A stretch of 64,000 nt of DNA from Leptospira ainlahdjerensis (GCF_016919175.1 NZ_JAFFPU010000006.1:1-64000); one strand, 5' to 3'; shown: positions 1-11,329, numbered from the stretch's first letter. The notes: a model not told the origin generated them from the sequence alone. Numbers and translations: made by a program.

Positions 1-107
1 CGCCACCTCACCCCACCACCCGAAATCCGGGTGGGGCGCGCGACTTTTACGGAAGAATTGTCGTAGTTCCGACAATTTCCTCTTGAGATTCAAGGCATTT
101 GTGAATA
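1..107 (+). repeat. Dispersed intergenic repeat, copy A (cut by window edge)
   Basis: This is the 3' part of a repeat found five times in the window (also near 6115, 15211, 37271 and 42165). It shows the shared GC-rich inverted motif CCACCCGAAAT..GGGTGGGGCGCGC, then the GTCGTAGTTCCGACA element, CTTGAGATTC and a TTGTGAATAAG end. No open frame of its own is visible. It lies just after the amt gene and runs into that gene's terminator. Confidence 0.75.
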
Positions 108-139
108 AGGGCCTCCCCGATTTTATACGGGGAAGCCCT
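108..139 (-). terminator. Hairpin terminator of amt
   Basis: A 12-bp stem (AGGGCCTCCCCG against CGGGGAAGCCCT, one non-Watson-Crick position, G-T in the minus-strand transcript) closes an 8-nt loop. It sits 10 nt beyond the amt stop codon on the minus strand. The tract after it is only partly T-rich. Confidence 0.65.
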
Positions 140-148
140 CTTCCGTTC

Positions 149-1528
149 TTATTTAGAAATCGGATAAGCCTCGTTCCCGTGTTCCAGGATGTCCAAACCG
201 GTGATCTCTTCGTCTTCGGAAACACGCAATCCGACCGTATATTTCAACGCGAGAAAAATGATCGAACTCGCTCCAAAAGACCAAACGAACGCGATCCCAA
301 TTCCGGTAAGCTGAACCAAAACCACCGACAATTCCCCGCCGAAGAAAAGACCATTGACACCGCCATACGCTTCTTGAGCAAAAAGTCCCGCAGCCAAGGT
401 TCCCCAAGCTCCACAAACACCGTGAACCGAAACGGCTCCCACAGGATCGTCGATATGGATTCTATCAAAGAAAAGAACGCTCAGAACCACAAGAATTCCC
501 GCAACAAGACCGATGATCACGGCGGAAGAAATGCTCACATTCGCACAAGGAGAAGTAATCGCCACAAGACCAGCGAGCGCTCCATTCAGCGATAGACCGA
601 TGTCCGGCTTCTTAAACATAATCCAAGTCACGATCATCGCGGACAAGGCTCCCGCCGCAGCCGACATATTCGTCGTAACCGCAATTACAGCGAAGTTTCC
701 GCCGCTTACGGAAGTCGTAGAACCGGGATTAAATCCGAACCAACCAAACCAGAGAATAAAAACTCCCAAGGCCGCCATAGACATGTTGTGTCCTAAGATC
801 GGGAATAATTTTCCGTCCTGATACTTACCGATTCGAGGTCCGAGGATCAGAGCTCCCGCAAGACCTGCCCAACCTCCGACCGAGTGAACCACGGTAGAAC
901 CGGCAAAATCGATAAAACCCATTTGTTCTAAATATCCCTTCCCGAGTCCCCAAAGACCGGCCCAAGCAAGACTTCCGAACATAGGATAGATAAACGCTGT
1001 AATCAATGCAGAAAAGATAATATACGAAACGAATTTCGTTCTTTCCGCCATCGCACCGGATACGATCGTCGCAGCGGTCGCGGCAAAAACCATCTGGAAG
1101 ATTAAGAATGCGAATCCCCATTTGTCAGGACTTCCTTCTTTTACGATCAGAGAATCCGCAAGGCCGGGAATTCCGATTCCAAAACCGGGGAAGATCTGAG
1201 GACCGAACATAATGGAGAATCCGATCAGCCAGAAAAAGATCGAACCGAAACAGAAATCGATGAAGTTCTTCATCAAAATGTTCACTACGTTCTTAGCGCG
1301 AGTAAACCCCGCTTCCACGTAAGCAAAACCTGCTTGCATGAAAAAAACTAAAAACGCGGCGATACAAGTCCAGAGCCAATTGGTCTCGGACCTCAAATTG
1401 GCCAACTCGTCACTCACTGCTTTGATCGCAGGATCAGGGACGGCAGCCGCGGCTTCCGCTATAGGAGCGTCTTGGGCAAAAACTCCTGTAGACAACAGAG
1501 CGAGGATTAAAACAAAATACCAACGCAT
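149..1528 (-). CDS. amt: Ammonium transporter Amt
   Basis: A 459-residue Amt/MEP/Rh family channel that carries ammonium across the inner membrane. A signal peptide (residues 1-18, ending VFA-QD) is followed by about 11 membrane helices. The two pore histidines of the family are visible in the stretches [14 protein letters not shown] and VHGVCGAWGTL, with the conserved Asp in the first. The C-terminal cytosolic tail (VGLRVSEDEEITGLDILEHG) is the conserved Amt tail that normally couples to PII. The start has a strong AAAGGAG site. The gene follows a GAF/PP2C protein by about 40 nt on the same strand, so the two are probably co-transcribed. No glnB/glnK lies beside it. A second Amt domain in the window is fused to a chemoreceptor (26757-29114). 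Confidence 0.96.
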   Translation of the reverse strand: MRWYFVLILALLSTGVFAQDAPIAEAAAAVPDPAIKAVSDELANLRSETNWLWTCIAAFLVFFMQAGFAYVEAGFTRAKNVVNILMKNFIDFCFGSIFFWLIGFSIMFGPQIFPGFGIGIPGLADSLIVKEGSPDKWGFAFLIFQMVFAATAATIVSGAMAERTKFVSYIIFSALITAFIYPMFGSLAWAGLWGLGKGYLEQMGFIDFAGSTVVHSVGGWAGLAGALILGPRIGKYQDGKLFPILGHNMSMAALGVFILWFGWFGFNPGSTTSVSGGNFAVIAVTTNMSAAAGALSAMIVTWIMFKKPDIGLSLNGALAGLVAITSPCANVSISSAVIIGLVAGILVVLSVLFFDRIHIDDPVGAVSVHGVCGAWGTLAAGLFAQEAYGGVNGLFFGGELSVVLVQLTGIGIAFVWSFGASSIIFLALKYTVGLRVSEDEEITGLDILEHGNEAYPISK

Positions 1529-1567
1529 AGGATAACTTATCTCCTTTTTTTATTTAAATCATTCCGA

Positions 1568-3430
1568 TCAAACAGCAAGTTTCGTATCTTCGTCTTCACC
1601 GGGAAGAGAAGGTTCTTCTTTTTTCCGCATCAGGTCTTCCAGCTTCTTGAGAGAAATCTTAAGATATTCGTTCGTCGGAGCGCTTTTGATTCCTTGTTGA
1701 AGAACCTTGATTGCCTTTGGGCTTTGATTGTCCTTCAGATAACATCTCGCCAAACGAAGACTCGCTTTCGAATATGTGTGATCGATCGCAAGCGAACGTT
1801 TGAGAGAACGTTTTGCTTCGTGTATGTTCTCGGTTTCGTAATAGGCTCTTCCAATCAGATAATGAATGTAAGCTGAATCTTCACCCGAGGTTTTTACGAA
1901 CTTGTCCAAGAACTGAATCGACTTAGGAAAATTGCGGTCTCTGTAATACATTCTTCCGAGAAGAAGAAGACTATCCTTGATCGAATCGTCCAAAGAATAA
2001 ACGTCCAAAGCCTTATCGTAAGCGAGAGAATCGTTTTTCTCGCGAGCTGCGGTTTTTGCGACGTTCATCATGGACTTTGCCTTGTTGAGAAGCGGATTAC
2101 ACTGAAGAGCCATGATGGAAATATCGTCTCCGTTTCTCGCTTCTCCTTTGTATCTTTTGAATCTGGAAATCAAAGAATCGACCAAATCGCCCACATAGAT
2201 ACGATCCCTTTGTTCTTCGAGAGTTTGTTTTTCCTGTCTCACCCAATCCAAAAATCTTGCGTTCCCGAGCTCTTGACGTTCCGGATTTTTTTGTTCTACG
2301 ATTCCATCGGAAGTAAGAATGAGAATATCACCCGGGTTGATACGGCCCTGTTTTTCTTCGAAGTTGTTCCGATTCACTTCGAAAATTCCCATCGGAACTC
2401 CGTTCGAGTCGAGTTCGTCGATCACACCCGTATCGTTTCTAAAATGAATCAGCTTTTGATGAGCTCCGTTCACATAAGAATAAGAATAGTCACCGTAGAT
2501 TCTTAAAATAAACGCAGTGAAATAAGTTCCCTCCGGAAGTTGAGGACGAATCGATTCTCCCAATTCCGTAAGAATTTCAGTAAGTCCGAGACCGAGAGAC
2601 GTACATCTTCTAAATTGATAGTGAATCGACATCGTTACGAGCGCCGCGGGAATCCCGTGACCGGAAACGTCCGCGATGATCACCGTTACAGCATTCCCGT
2701 GTCGCACAACGTCGAAGTAATCTCCTGAAACTTCGGTCATCGGTTCGTAATACGTCCCGAAATGAATTCCGTTCCAAGGAGCGATGTTCGTATTGATGAT
2801 CTGACTCTGAACGTTACGCCCCATCTTCATATCAAACTCGAGTTGTTTGAGAATTCCCGCTTCTCTCTGATTGGCCTCGATAAGACCTTCGATCAAACGA
2901 ACCGACGTAAGAGCGAGCGCCAACTGAGAAGCCAACGCTTCCAAGATTTCGATATCGTCTTCGATGTAAAAAAAGCTGTGTTCCGATTCGACGGCGATCG
3001 TTCCTAAAACCTCGTCCTTATAAAGAATGGGAACGCACATAACGGAAAGAGTGGATTCTCCTTCGTCGATATACTCCGGATGATACGCAAGATTTTGAAC
3101 GAGAAGTGACGTTTTCGTCTTAAACGTGTGACCGGAATAACCTTCGTTCACGGTCACACTTCTTCGCGGAGGTGTTGTTTCGCGAAGATAACGTACCGGA
3201 ACCAAAAGTCCGTCTTTCCAAATTCTTAAAGTGGTGTTATCACATTCGAAGATGTCCTTACAAATGTTCGTTACCGAATTGTAGAGTTCGTCGTGTTTAT
3301 CAACCGAAGCAAACTCCTTACTGATATAAAGGAGAATATCGATTTTATTCTTTTCGGTCAAACCACCGACGACCTTGTGGTTCCCTCGAAAACTAACTAC
3401 TTTACGCTGACCAAATTTTAGATCTATCAT
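1568..3430 (-). CDS. GAF - PP2C (SpoIIE-type) phosphatase - TPR protein
   Basis: A cytosolic signalling protein of about 620 residues. A GAF domain (about 30-175) probably binds a small ligand. A SpoIIE/RsbU-type PP2C phosphatase domain (about 205-425) carries the metal-binding motifs SGDYFDV, ADVSGHG and LTSDGIVE. TPR helices (about 450-600) follow, then a polar tail. Such phosphatases usually act on anti-sigma-factor antagonists in partner-switching pathways. The chosen ATG (3430) has GGAG eight bases upstream; an in-frame TTG 63 nt earlier lacks a site. It lies directly upstream of amt on the same strand, suggesting a shared transcript. The real substrate is unknown. Confidence 0.88.
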   Translation of the reverse strand: MIDLKFGQRKVVSFRGNHKVVGGLTEKNKIDILLYISKEFASVDKHDELYNSVTNICKDIFECDNTTLRIWKDGLLVPVRYLRETTPPRRSVTVNEGYSGHTFKTKTSLLVQNLAYHPEYIDEGESTLSVMCVPILYKDEVLGTIAVESEHSFFYIEDDIEILEALASQLALALTSVRLIEGLIEANQREAGILKQLEFDMKMGRNVQSQIINTNIAPWNGIHFGTYYEPMTEVSGDYFDVVRHGNAVTVIIADVSGHGIPAALVTMSIHYQFRRCTSLGLGLTEILTELGESIRPQLPEGTYFTAFILRIYGDYSYSYVNGAHQKLIHFRNDTGVIDELDSNGVPMGIFEVNRNNFEEKQGRINPGDILILTSDGIVEQKNPERQELGNARFLDWVRQEKQTLEEQRDRIYVGDLVDSLISRFKRYKGEARNGDDISIMALQCNPLLNKAKSMMNVAKTAAREKNDSLAYDKALDVYSLDDSIKDSLLLLGRMYYRDRNFPKSIQFLDKFVKTSGEDSAYIHYLIGRAYYETENIHEAKRSLKRSLAIDHTYSKASLRLARCYLKDNQSPKAIKVLQQGIKSAPTNEYLKISLKKLEDLMRKKEEPSLPGEDEDTKLAV

Positions 3431-3626
3431 ATCCCGCACTCCAAGGAAAGGATTCACTCCTTGAATTCGCTTCTCTTTGCCTTTCTTTTGCAAGAAACGT
3501 ACCAGGGCAAAAGTGGGGAAATTCTGCCTTCTTTTTATAAATAACGAATACTAAAAAGGCTCGACTTGAAATTATGCCCATTAAATAGGCATGACATAAT
3601 TCAGATCACGTAAAAGTACAGCAAAA

Positions 3627-4871
3627 TCAAGGAGCGGATTTGCGGAATTTGGAAAAGACGGAAAGGAAGCCTTCTTTGATCTTGTTTGCAAAACCGGGCT
3701 TCCCTCTGGTTCCGTATTTGTGGAGAAAAGATTCCACGTATTGAAAGACGTCGTCGTCGGCCCGATCCCCCATAACAAGACAAGCGTGTCCGTAGTCGTC
3801 CGAAGAACCGTTTGCCTTAGAGATCACTCTAAATTCTTTCTTTTTGGAACCTGCGTTTTCAAAGACGGAACGAACCGAGTCGGGGGTCGCGATCACGTCC
3901 TTTTCACCGGCGATAAAGAGAGAAGGAACGTTGATCTTTTTTTGCAGACGAACATAATCGTAAAAACCGTTGAGAGAATGCATCTCTTTGGTTTCGATCC
4001 AACGCATAAACTGTTCGGTCACGCCGTCGCTTATGTTTTCAATCGCATTCTTCATGATCTTCTTTACCGTTCGTGAAGAAGTCACCTTCGGGTTATAAAG
4101 AATTTCATCGATCGGAGTATAAAGTTCTCCGGCTAAGGGAGCGAGGATCGAAGCTCCGAATTTCAGATCCAACATTTTCCTCGCTCGAGGAAATCGGGAA
4201 AGAAGGCCGAGTAAGGTGATTCCGATATGATTCAGATTTCCGGGTCCTCCCAAAGAAACAAAGGCTCCTATATCTTTTGTGTCCTTAGGATCAGAGATAC
4301 AAAAATGAGAATAAAGAATCATCGCTCCCATGGAATGACCCACGTAGGAAATACGTTCCGCTCCCGTGATCTTCTTCACCTTATCGATCATCGCGGGAAC
4401 ATCATATTTGACGATATCGTCGAAGGTGAAGTCCTCGTATCGAGTCGGACTTTCGTGATACGATCTTCCACAACCTCGAAGAGAAACCGCGAATACTTCG
4501 TAACCTCTGAGCTTTAGATAATAAGGAAGAGAATGTCTTCTGTCCAGATCGACAACATACTTATTCGTCGCAATTCCGTGAACTACAAGAACCGGCGCAA
4601 GCTGACGATTCGGTTGTGGAGGAATATGTCTGTGAAGCGCCAAATTCCAACCGTCTTTCGTCTTTGCAAAATGAACTTCGTCGGCGATATCTTCTTGTCC
4701 GTACAACTTACCGATCCAATTCAAAAGCAGAGGATGAATGAGAAGAATTAAGATCAAAATTCCGGTAAAGATAAAAGCGAGCGTGGAAGCAAGAAGTGCG
4801 AATAATAACAAGATGAGAAAAGTGGTGGCTAAGTAGAAAGGACTTCTACGATTCTTTAAGATCGCGAGCAC
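3627..4871 (-). CDS. Membrane-anchored alpha/beta hydrolase
   Basis: A 414-residue protein with one long N-terminal hydrophobic region (about 15-50, probably two membrane passes) and an alpha/beta-hydrolase domain from about residue 70. Visible are the oxyanion strand VLVVHGIATNKYV, the nucleophile elbow GHSMG, and late acid/His regions (AGEKDVIATPD and DYGHACLVMG). The layout resembles lysosomal-lipase/lysophospholipase-type esterases; the substrate is unknown. Translation appears to begin at a GTG without a clear ribosome site, so the exact start is uncertain. It is the first gene of a minus-strand run ending in amt, but 196 nt separate it from the next start. Confidence 0.85.
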   Translation of the reverse strand: MLAILKNRRSPFYLATTFLILLLFALLASTLAFIFTGILILILLIHPLLLNWIGKLYGQEDIADEVHFAKTKDGWNLALHRHIPPQPNRQLAPVLVVHGIATNKYVVDLDRRHSLPYYLKLRGYEVFAVSLRGCGRSYHESPTRYEDFTFDDIVKYDVPAMIDKVKKITGAERISYVGHSMGAMILYSHFCISDPKDTKDIGAFVSLGGPGNLNHIGITLLGLLSRFPRARKMLDLKFGASILAPLAGELYTPIDEILYNPKVTSSRTVKKIMKNAIENISDGVTEQFMRWIETKEMHSLNGFYDYVRLQKKINVPSLFIAGEKDVIATPDSVRSVFENAGSKKKEFRVISKANGSSDDYGHACLVMGDRADDDVFQYVESFLHKYGTRGKPGFANKIKEGFLSVFSKFRKSAP

Positions 4872-4969
4872 AGGTTAAAAATAATCGAAATTCCGAATTG
4901 TCAAGAATTAGAAGACGCTTGCCCGAAAATTCCAAGAAAAGATCCTGGTAGAATCCATCCGAGTTCTTC

Positions 4970-5401
4970 ATGTCTCAAATACCCGAATACAAAATCTACA
5001 AATCGCCGAACGGATGGTATTCCATGGTGGTTCCCGCACACTGGGTTCAGATGGTCATCGAAGGAATTCCTGCGTTTTTCGAAGAAAACGGAAGCGGCGC
5101 CCTCCAAGTCTACGCATTTGAAAACAAAGTCGGAAGTTATATTCTCAAGGAAGAATTGGAACGATATCTCAAAACTCACGAAATCGACTTCGAGGAAGAC
5201 AAGGTGGCCGACTTTGAGAACGAAGAAGGAAGCAAAATCATGGCTTGCGAGTTCGTAAAGGAGGACAGATTCTGGATGGTCTATATGATCGCCAATAAAA
5301 AAAGAATGATTCTACTCACGTATAACAGCGATGAGGTGCCGGCGGAATACCTCGTAAAAGAACTCACTACCGTTATCAGTTCGATTCGTTTCTCACAATA
5401 A
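4970..5401 (+). CDS. Hypothetical protein (143 aa)
   Basis: An acidic soluble protein with no signal peptide. The opening (YKSPNGWYSMVVPAHW) and ending (LTTVISSIRFSQ) resemble the PsbP/DUF1795-like fold that binds or chaperones partners, but the match is only by eye. It diverges from the alpha/beta hydrolase (98 nt apart) and ends three bases before a convergent unknown gene. The start lacks a strong ribosome site; no better one is in frame. Confidence 0.7.
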   Translation: MSQIPEYKIYKSPNGWYSMVVPAHWVQMVIEGIPAFFEENGSGALQVYAFENKVGSYILKEELERYLKTHEIDFEEDKVADFENEEGSKIMACEFVKEDRFWMVYMIANKKRMILLTYNSDEVPAEYLVKELTTVISSIRFSQ

Positions 5402-5404
5402 ATA

Positions 5405-5764
5405 TCACTTTTTCCAGAGAAGAAATTCCGCATTTTCGGTCGTGCTCATCGATTGAATGACGTTCTCAAAATGAAAGCCTTCGTATTTTGAAACGATTTC
5501 ATAGACTCGATCATAACCTTCACAGCCGCTCGGAATCAAACACCCGCTATTCTTACCGATCAAAGCCAGCCAAATATCCGGTGCAAACGGCCCTGCATCC
5601 GTATTGATCAACCGGATCTCTTCGATCTCTTTCCAAGCGATCTGTTCCATTTTTCTTCTCGGATGTTCCACTCTTACGGATTCTTCATTGAGTGTGACGA
5701 TAAATTCGTCTTCAGGATTTCTAGATGGATTCAATTTTTTGAATATAAAATCGAAAATGCTCAT
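5405..5764 (-). CDS. Hypothetical protein (119 aa)
   Basis: A small soluble protein without a recognised domain. The core (ESVRVEHPRRKMEQIAWKEIEEIRLI) reads like a PH-like or immunity-type beta sandwich, with tryptophans at WKEIEEI, DIWLALI and the end (LLWKK). The pattern recalls small SMI1/immunity-neighbour proteins, but this is not enough for a call. A GGAAGAA element precedes the ATG. It is convergent with the gene before it and follows an HD-hydrolase pseudogene on the same strand. Confidence 0.65.
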   Translation of the reverse strand: MSIFDFIFKKLNPSRNPEDEFIVTLNEESVRVEHPRRKMEQIAWKEIEEIRLINTDAGPFAPDIWLALIGKNSGCLIPSGCEGYDRVYEIVSKYEGFHFENVIQSMSTTENAEFLLWKK

Positions 5765-5774
5765 TTCAGTGATT

Positions 5775-6098
5775 CTTCCGTTCCTTTGTCAGATTTTCTT
5801 TTTTCCGCTTTTCTTATCTTTCGAAAAAATAATCAGTTTTATAGATCCGATCCATCTCTATGAAGTATCTCAAAACATTCTTCACGACCGATTTTGTAAT
5901 CGGAATCGGAGTAAATGGAATATTCTTTTCTAATATTCTTACAATAGCCAGAATACAAATCCCATTCTTCTCCAAGAATCGATAAGTCTGCATCTAAGAA
6001 TATATTTGTATCCAAGTCCTCACTCGTAGGATGACCTTTGGTCGCGAGGATTTGTGACACGCATTTCGCAATTCGGGGATTTGCGTAACCAAGGGATG
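5775..6098 (-). pseudogene. Decayed HD-superfamily metal-dependent phosphohydrolase (C-terminal part)
   Basis: Reading the minus strand, LGYANPRIAKCVSQILATKG, then DTNIFLDADLSILG and IRKEYSIYSD..YKIGR match the C-terminal half of the predicted metal-dependent HD phosphohydrolase family (COG4339-like). The frame then breaks: the expected ending continues one frame over as DRIYKTDYFFER, followed by an in-frame stop and EKRKKENLTKER. The N-terminal half with the first HD residues is missing; coding similarity fades near 6098, a few bases before repeat copy B. So the gene is truncated, frameshifted and carries at least one stop. Confidence 0.75.
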
Positions 6099-6114
6099 GA
6101 AGTCGAGTCCTTGC

Positions 6115-6312
6115 AAAAGCATAACCTTACTCACAAGTGGTCCGAATCGGACGAAAAACTGTCGGAACTCCGACGCCCTTCCGTAAAAGTCGCGCGCCCC
6201 ACCCGGATTTCGGGTGGTGGGGTGAGGTGGCGGGAAAAACGGGTGACTTTCCTCTATCACAGAATTCTAATTTTGCAAGAAATAATTCCCGTGTAGGAAC
6301 TCCTAAAAAATC
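6115..6312 (-). repeat. Dispersed intergenic repeat, copy B
   Basis: A near full-length copy of the repeat in reverse orientation. It starts with CATAACCTTACTCACAAG, passes through CTGTCGGAACTCCGACG and the GC-rich CCCCACCCGGATTTCGGGTGG core, and ends with the conserved AGAATTCTAATTTTGCAAG stretch and GTAGGAACTCCT. Its left edge meets the truncated HD-hydrolase pseudogene. Confidence 0.8.
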
Positions 6313-6438
6313 CTTTCTTCACTATGATTCTCATCGCAGTTTTTCACAATTCGCATGTAAGGTTATAGGCTCGCAAAGAGCGAAGCTTTTTTCTTCATTC
6401 TCCTGGGAAGAAACTTCGTAGATAAAGCCTTGATATAA

Positions 6439-6653
6439 CGGTGGAAAAAAGCACGAAAATCCGATCGAAGAGAAGAAAGTCTTCCTGAGGAGGAAAATGA
6501 CCCCACCGTTCTCAAGGAAGACAAAATTCTTCATTCTATTTCGAAAGTTTGAAAACCTTATGTCGAATACCGGACCTTCCAAATCGAACTGGCTCCGAGT
6601 AATCTGCCTTTGGATAAACGATCCGCCTTACTCAAAACATTCGAATCGAAAAG
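6439..6653 (+). pseudogene. Possible remnant of an unrecognised coding region
   Basis: One plus-strand frame reads as protein-like sequence (EENDPTVLKEDKILHSISKV, a TGA at 6550, then KPYVEYRTFQIELAPSNLPL, DKRSALLKTFE) without a start codon. The amino-acid make-up is typical of a cytosolic protein, but I do not recognise the family. It lies between repeat copy B and the 3' end of the FGGY kinase, a zone of evident decay. Confidence 0.25.
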
Positions 6654-8201
<1,548 letters not shown>

Positions 8202-8450
8202 TCGATTCTCCGAAATATTCTTGCTGGGTAAAAAAGAAGAATCCGCATCATCTCGCAAAAGAAGCATTCAAAGGAGATAAAAACGAAATCAAAAAAATAG
8301 ATAATCGAAAGCAGACGATTCTGTCTATGTTTTTTGCGAAAAGGAAAGGACAAAGAAGAAGGATTTCATTCTCAAAAAAAGGGTTCTCGGGACGCTTCCA
8401 AGAAGGAAGTTGAAAGCCGGTTTGAAAGCACGCTCCAGAAGAATTCAGAT

Positions 8451-8486
8451 CGATCTTAAGAATCAGGTCCGCCGCTCTTAAGATCG
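8451..8486. other. 11-bp inverted repeat
   Basis: CGATCTTAAGA and TCTTAAGATCG flank a 14-nt loop. It lies 35-70 nt past the stop of the minus-strand host-attachment-family gene, where a terminator is expected. No T-run follows on the minus strand, so it may be a weak or Rho-assisted terminator, or a binding site. Confidence 0.4.
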
Positions 8487-8520
8487 AAATCGGATTTCAA
8501 AAAAAGGAAATAGAAACTTT

Positions 8521-8964
8521 CTAAACTAAGATTCCTCTGAGATGAGAAAGAATTCCCCGATTATCGGAAGTCGGAATGTCCTTCGCCATCTTGTGAAAGA
8601 TCATGGATTGGGATTGGCGATCCAATTTATCCATGAGCATCCCGAGAAAACGAGGTTCGGAAACAAGGACAAGACTGAGAAAACGGTTGGACTTTCTTCC
8701 TTGCGAGATTCGATCGGAAATCTGACTCGCAAACGTTTCGGCGACTCTACGTTTCGGTTCTTGAACGGATTCGGTATCAAAGGCAACCCTCTGCGCCTTC
8801 GCACTTTTACCGGGACCGGATGACTGGAGGATAAGCTCCCGATTTTTCATTCTGCCTTTCGGATTTTCAATACTTTCCAAAAGTTGAAGACCGTTTTTCG
8901 AACCTTTGTACTCATAAATTTTCGCTTCGGATCGATTGGCGACCACAACCCATTTGTTTTTCAT
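8521..8964 (-). CDS. Host-attachment (Host_attach/baeRF-like) family protein
   Basis: A 147-residue soluble protein. [17 protein letters not shown] at the start, [13 protein letters not shown], and the later [18 protein letters not shown] fit the protein family named for attachment to host cells (Pfam Host_attach), related to archaeal/eukaryal release-factor-like folds. The name comes from Agrobacterium work; the molecular role is not settled. The start at MKNKWVV matches the family's beginning; the 14 codons upstream in frame look non-coding. It stands alone, with a 1.2 kb gap upstream. Confidence 0.75.
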   Translation of the reverse strand: MKNKWVVVANRSEAKIYEYKGSKNGLQLLESIENPKGRMKNRELILQSSGPGKSAKAQRVAFDTESVQEPKRRVAETFASQISDRISQGRKSNRFLSLVLVSEPRFLGMLMDKLDRQSQSMIFHKMAKDIPTSDNRGILSHLRGILV

Positions 8965-10129
8965 AGACACTCCTATCGAGCGACCCATAGGGAGCGAGAT
9001 AGCCAAAAGCCGTGAAGCAAGGCGTTGGCTCTTTGCGAAGCAAAGAAGAGCGACAACAAACCTCGTTTACCGCAAAACCTATCTCAAAAAAAACTACCTC
9101 AAATCACCCGAAAATCATTTCCAAAAAAATAAAGCCCTTACAAGAGAAAGTTCCAAACGGATGAATCCAAACGAGCAAACATGGGACCAATCGGATCTAA
9201 ACCGTGAGTCATACAAAAGTGAATTTGTTCTATACGAATTCAGAAGAAAGCGCAATCTCTTTTTGTTTTTCCAAAAGCGGGAACCTTTGTTGTATAACGA
9301 CCGTTTTGGTAAAAGGGTAGAATCATACATTACCGAAAGGATATATCGATGAGCTTCCTCATATTCTATCCGCTCCAAGAAAGTTGAGCTTGATTTCTTT
9401 TACGGGATTAAACCCAGAAGGCATATTATAGATTCTTTATATTATCTTTGCACAAAGAATTCCCGGCGATTAAAAAAAATTATAGAACAAGTTATAGAAA
9501 TAAATCGAAAAGAAAGAATCCTCTTTGATGATTGTTAAGCGACAAAATATGCCATTCGGACAGGCATTTGAGTTCGATTCTTTTCCGAATTTAAAAGAAG
9601 ACATGACCTAAAAAGGAAAAAAATATTTTACCGGAAAGCCCCAAAAAAAGACTTATAAAAAGAGAGATCGGCGGAGAATCAGCGAGAATCGTTAAAGTAG
9701 GAACTCATTCTTTTGGGAGAAACCCTTTCCAGGCGAATTCCGACACGTTCAGACCTTTGACACATAGAAATCCTTTTTTGGACCTCTTTGCAAAGGCTTC
9801 TCTTCGCTTAACAATTTTATGACTTTAAAATACCAAACATTGAAAGTATTTATAAAGAGACCATGATTTCACAACTTGCATTCCTCTTTCAATTTATATC
9901 CTGAAAGGATTTATAACTTCGAAAATTGTAATCTTATGATAGAAATCAAAACTCTTTCTTTTCCTTTCGAAACAAAGATAAATCGGAATGAATTGGATAG
10001 AATGCAGGTTTTGCTTTTTAAAAAGAAAATTACTCTTTTTTAAAAAGCGATGAACAAGACGCTTCTTTCTTTACGTCCGAAGATTCATGCGTGAAAGAAA
10101 GAGGAAGTTAAAATACAGGAGTGGAATGG
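8965..10129. other. 1.2 kb gap without a supported gene
   Basis: This AT-rich stretch holds no frame I can support. It includes a small near-palindrome (ATGCCATTCGGACAGGCAT near 9549) and two similar units, GAAAGTATTTATAAAG near 9841 and GAAAGGATTTATAA near 9903. It probably holds the promoter and leader of the AraC-type gene that follows at 10130, and perhaps decayed coding sequence. Confidence 0.5.
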
Positions 10130-11329
10130 ATGGGCTTTTTTCCAGATTTAAATCTATTGAATTATCTTAACTTTTTTGCGGAGGGATTCAATCGATATTT
10201 AGAATATATTTATTCGGTGAGTATCGCAATCAGTCTTTTGACCGGAATTTCCGGTTTGTATAAAGGAAAATCGGATCGCCTCAACTTCGTTCGCGGAATT
10301 TTTTTGTTGAGCGTTTTTTTCTGCATCATCGGCCAAGGAAGGGCTTTTTCTTATGTGATTCAGCCTACTGGCACCCTACTGATGAACGAACATCGAATCT
10401 TCTTTTCGTATTTTTTTGGATTCGCAATATGTGCAAGTTTTTCCACTACTTTCCACACGCTTCATGTAATCGGTTATTTAAAAGACCCTTTAAAACCGAG
10501 TCTATGGGCTTTTATCGGTTTTCCGGTAATCTTTATCATTTCTCTATTTTTGGAAAATTTGCATTCGATTACGTACTTCGGCAAGACTTTGGTTTTCTTG
10601 CTCCAAATGGTCGGTGGAATTTGGTCCCTATCCTACATTAAGAAACAGAAATTAAAGCGAATCTACTACAACTATCCTCTGCAAAATTTTGCTCTCTGTT
10701 TTTCAATAGCCGGCCACACCATGGGACTATGGATCGGTTCCCTGACTCTGGTCCTTTTTGCACTAGCGACACCGGCGCTTTTCGTGATTTATTTTTTCAT
10801 TCTCGAATACAATTTTCCTGAGATTTTGAGAAAGAGTATTTTTAGATCCGAGAATTCGGAACTCGAAACAGAACTAGAAGCGGCGTTCGTCCAAGAGGAA
10901 GTTCAGATTCTCAATCAATATATCCCTCGTAATCTATTGGAAGGAGTGAATATTACCAAGATCGATGAGAATGTGGAACGATTTGTTTTGAATCGAGAAT
11001 TCTTAGACGAAGAAATTCGACTGCCGGATTTTTCCGCTTATATCGGATTATCGGTTCATCAAGCTTCCTATTATTTAAACAATTATAAAAAACTGAGCTT
11101 TTCCGACTTTCTGAATTATCATCGATTGCAGACTGCAAAAGAAATGATCTTGATGAATCAAGAAATGAATCTTTTGGAAATCGCCCTCGCCTGCGGTTTC
11201 AATTCCCCGTCTTCTTTTCGAAGAGCTTGTCTTAAATTTGAGGAGAAGTCTCCCAAAGAACTTCGCAATCAATTGATCCGAGAGGAAAGACCGATTCCAC
11301 ATCTGGAATTGCAAGCTCAGATTTCTTAG
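10130..11329 (+). CDS. AraC-family regulator with membrane-spanning N-terminus
   Basis: A protein of about 399 residues. The first 240 hold about seven hydrophobic helices; the last 100 are an AraC-type double helix-turn-helix (LPDFSAYIGLSVHQASYYLN, then MNLLEIALACGFNSPSSFRRACLKFEEKSPKEL). This is a common Leptospira layout: a membrane sensor joined directly to a DNA-binding domain. The ATG at 10130 is preferred because AGGAG ends eight bases before it; the in-frame GTG at 10121 overlaps that site. It is monocistronic, with a hairpin after it. Confidence 0.88.
   Translation: MGFFPDLNLLNYLNFFAEGFNRYLEYIYSVSIAISLLTGISGLYKGKSDRLNFVRGIFLLSVFFCIIGQGRAFSYVIQPTGTLLMNEHRIFFSYFFGFAICASFSTTFHTLHVIGYLKDPLKPSLWAFIGFPVIFIISLFLENLHSITYFGKTLVFLLQMVGGIWSLSYIKKQKLKRIYYNYPLQNFALCFSIAGHTMGLWIGSLTLVLFALATPALFVIYFFILEYNFPEILRKSIFRSENSELETELEAAFVQEEVQILNQYIPRNLLEGVNITKIDENVERFVLNREFLDEEIRLPDFSAYIGLSVHQASYYLNNYKKLSFSDFLNYHRLQTAKEMILMNQEMNLLEIALACGFNSPSSFRRACLKFEEKSPKELRNQLIREERPIPHLELQAQIS

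Noticed and set aside
9115..9378. Minus-strand frame of 87 codons in the large gap
   Set aside because: Composition is Arg/Leu/Phe rich without domain pattern; no start signal.
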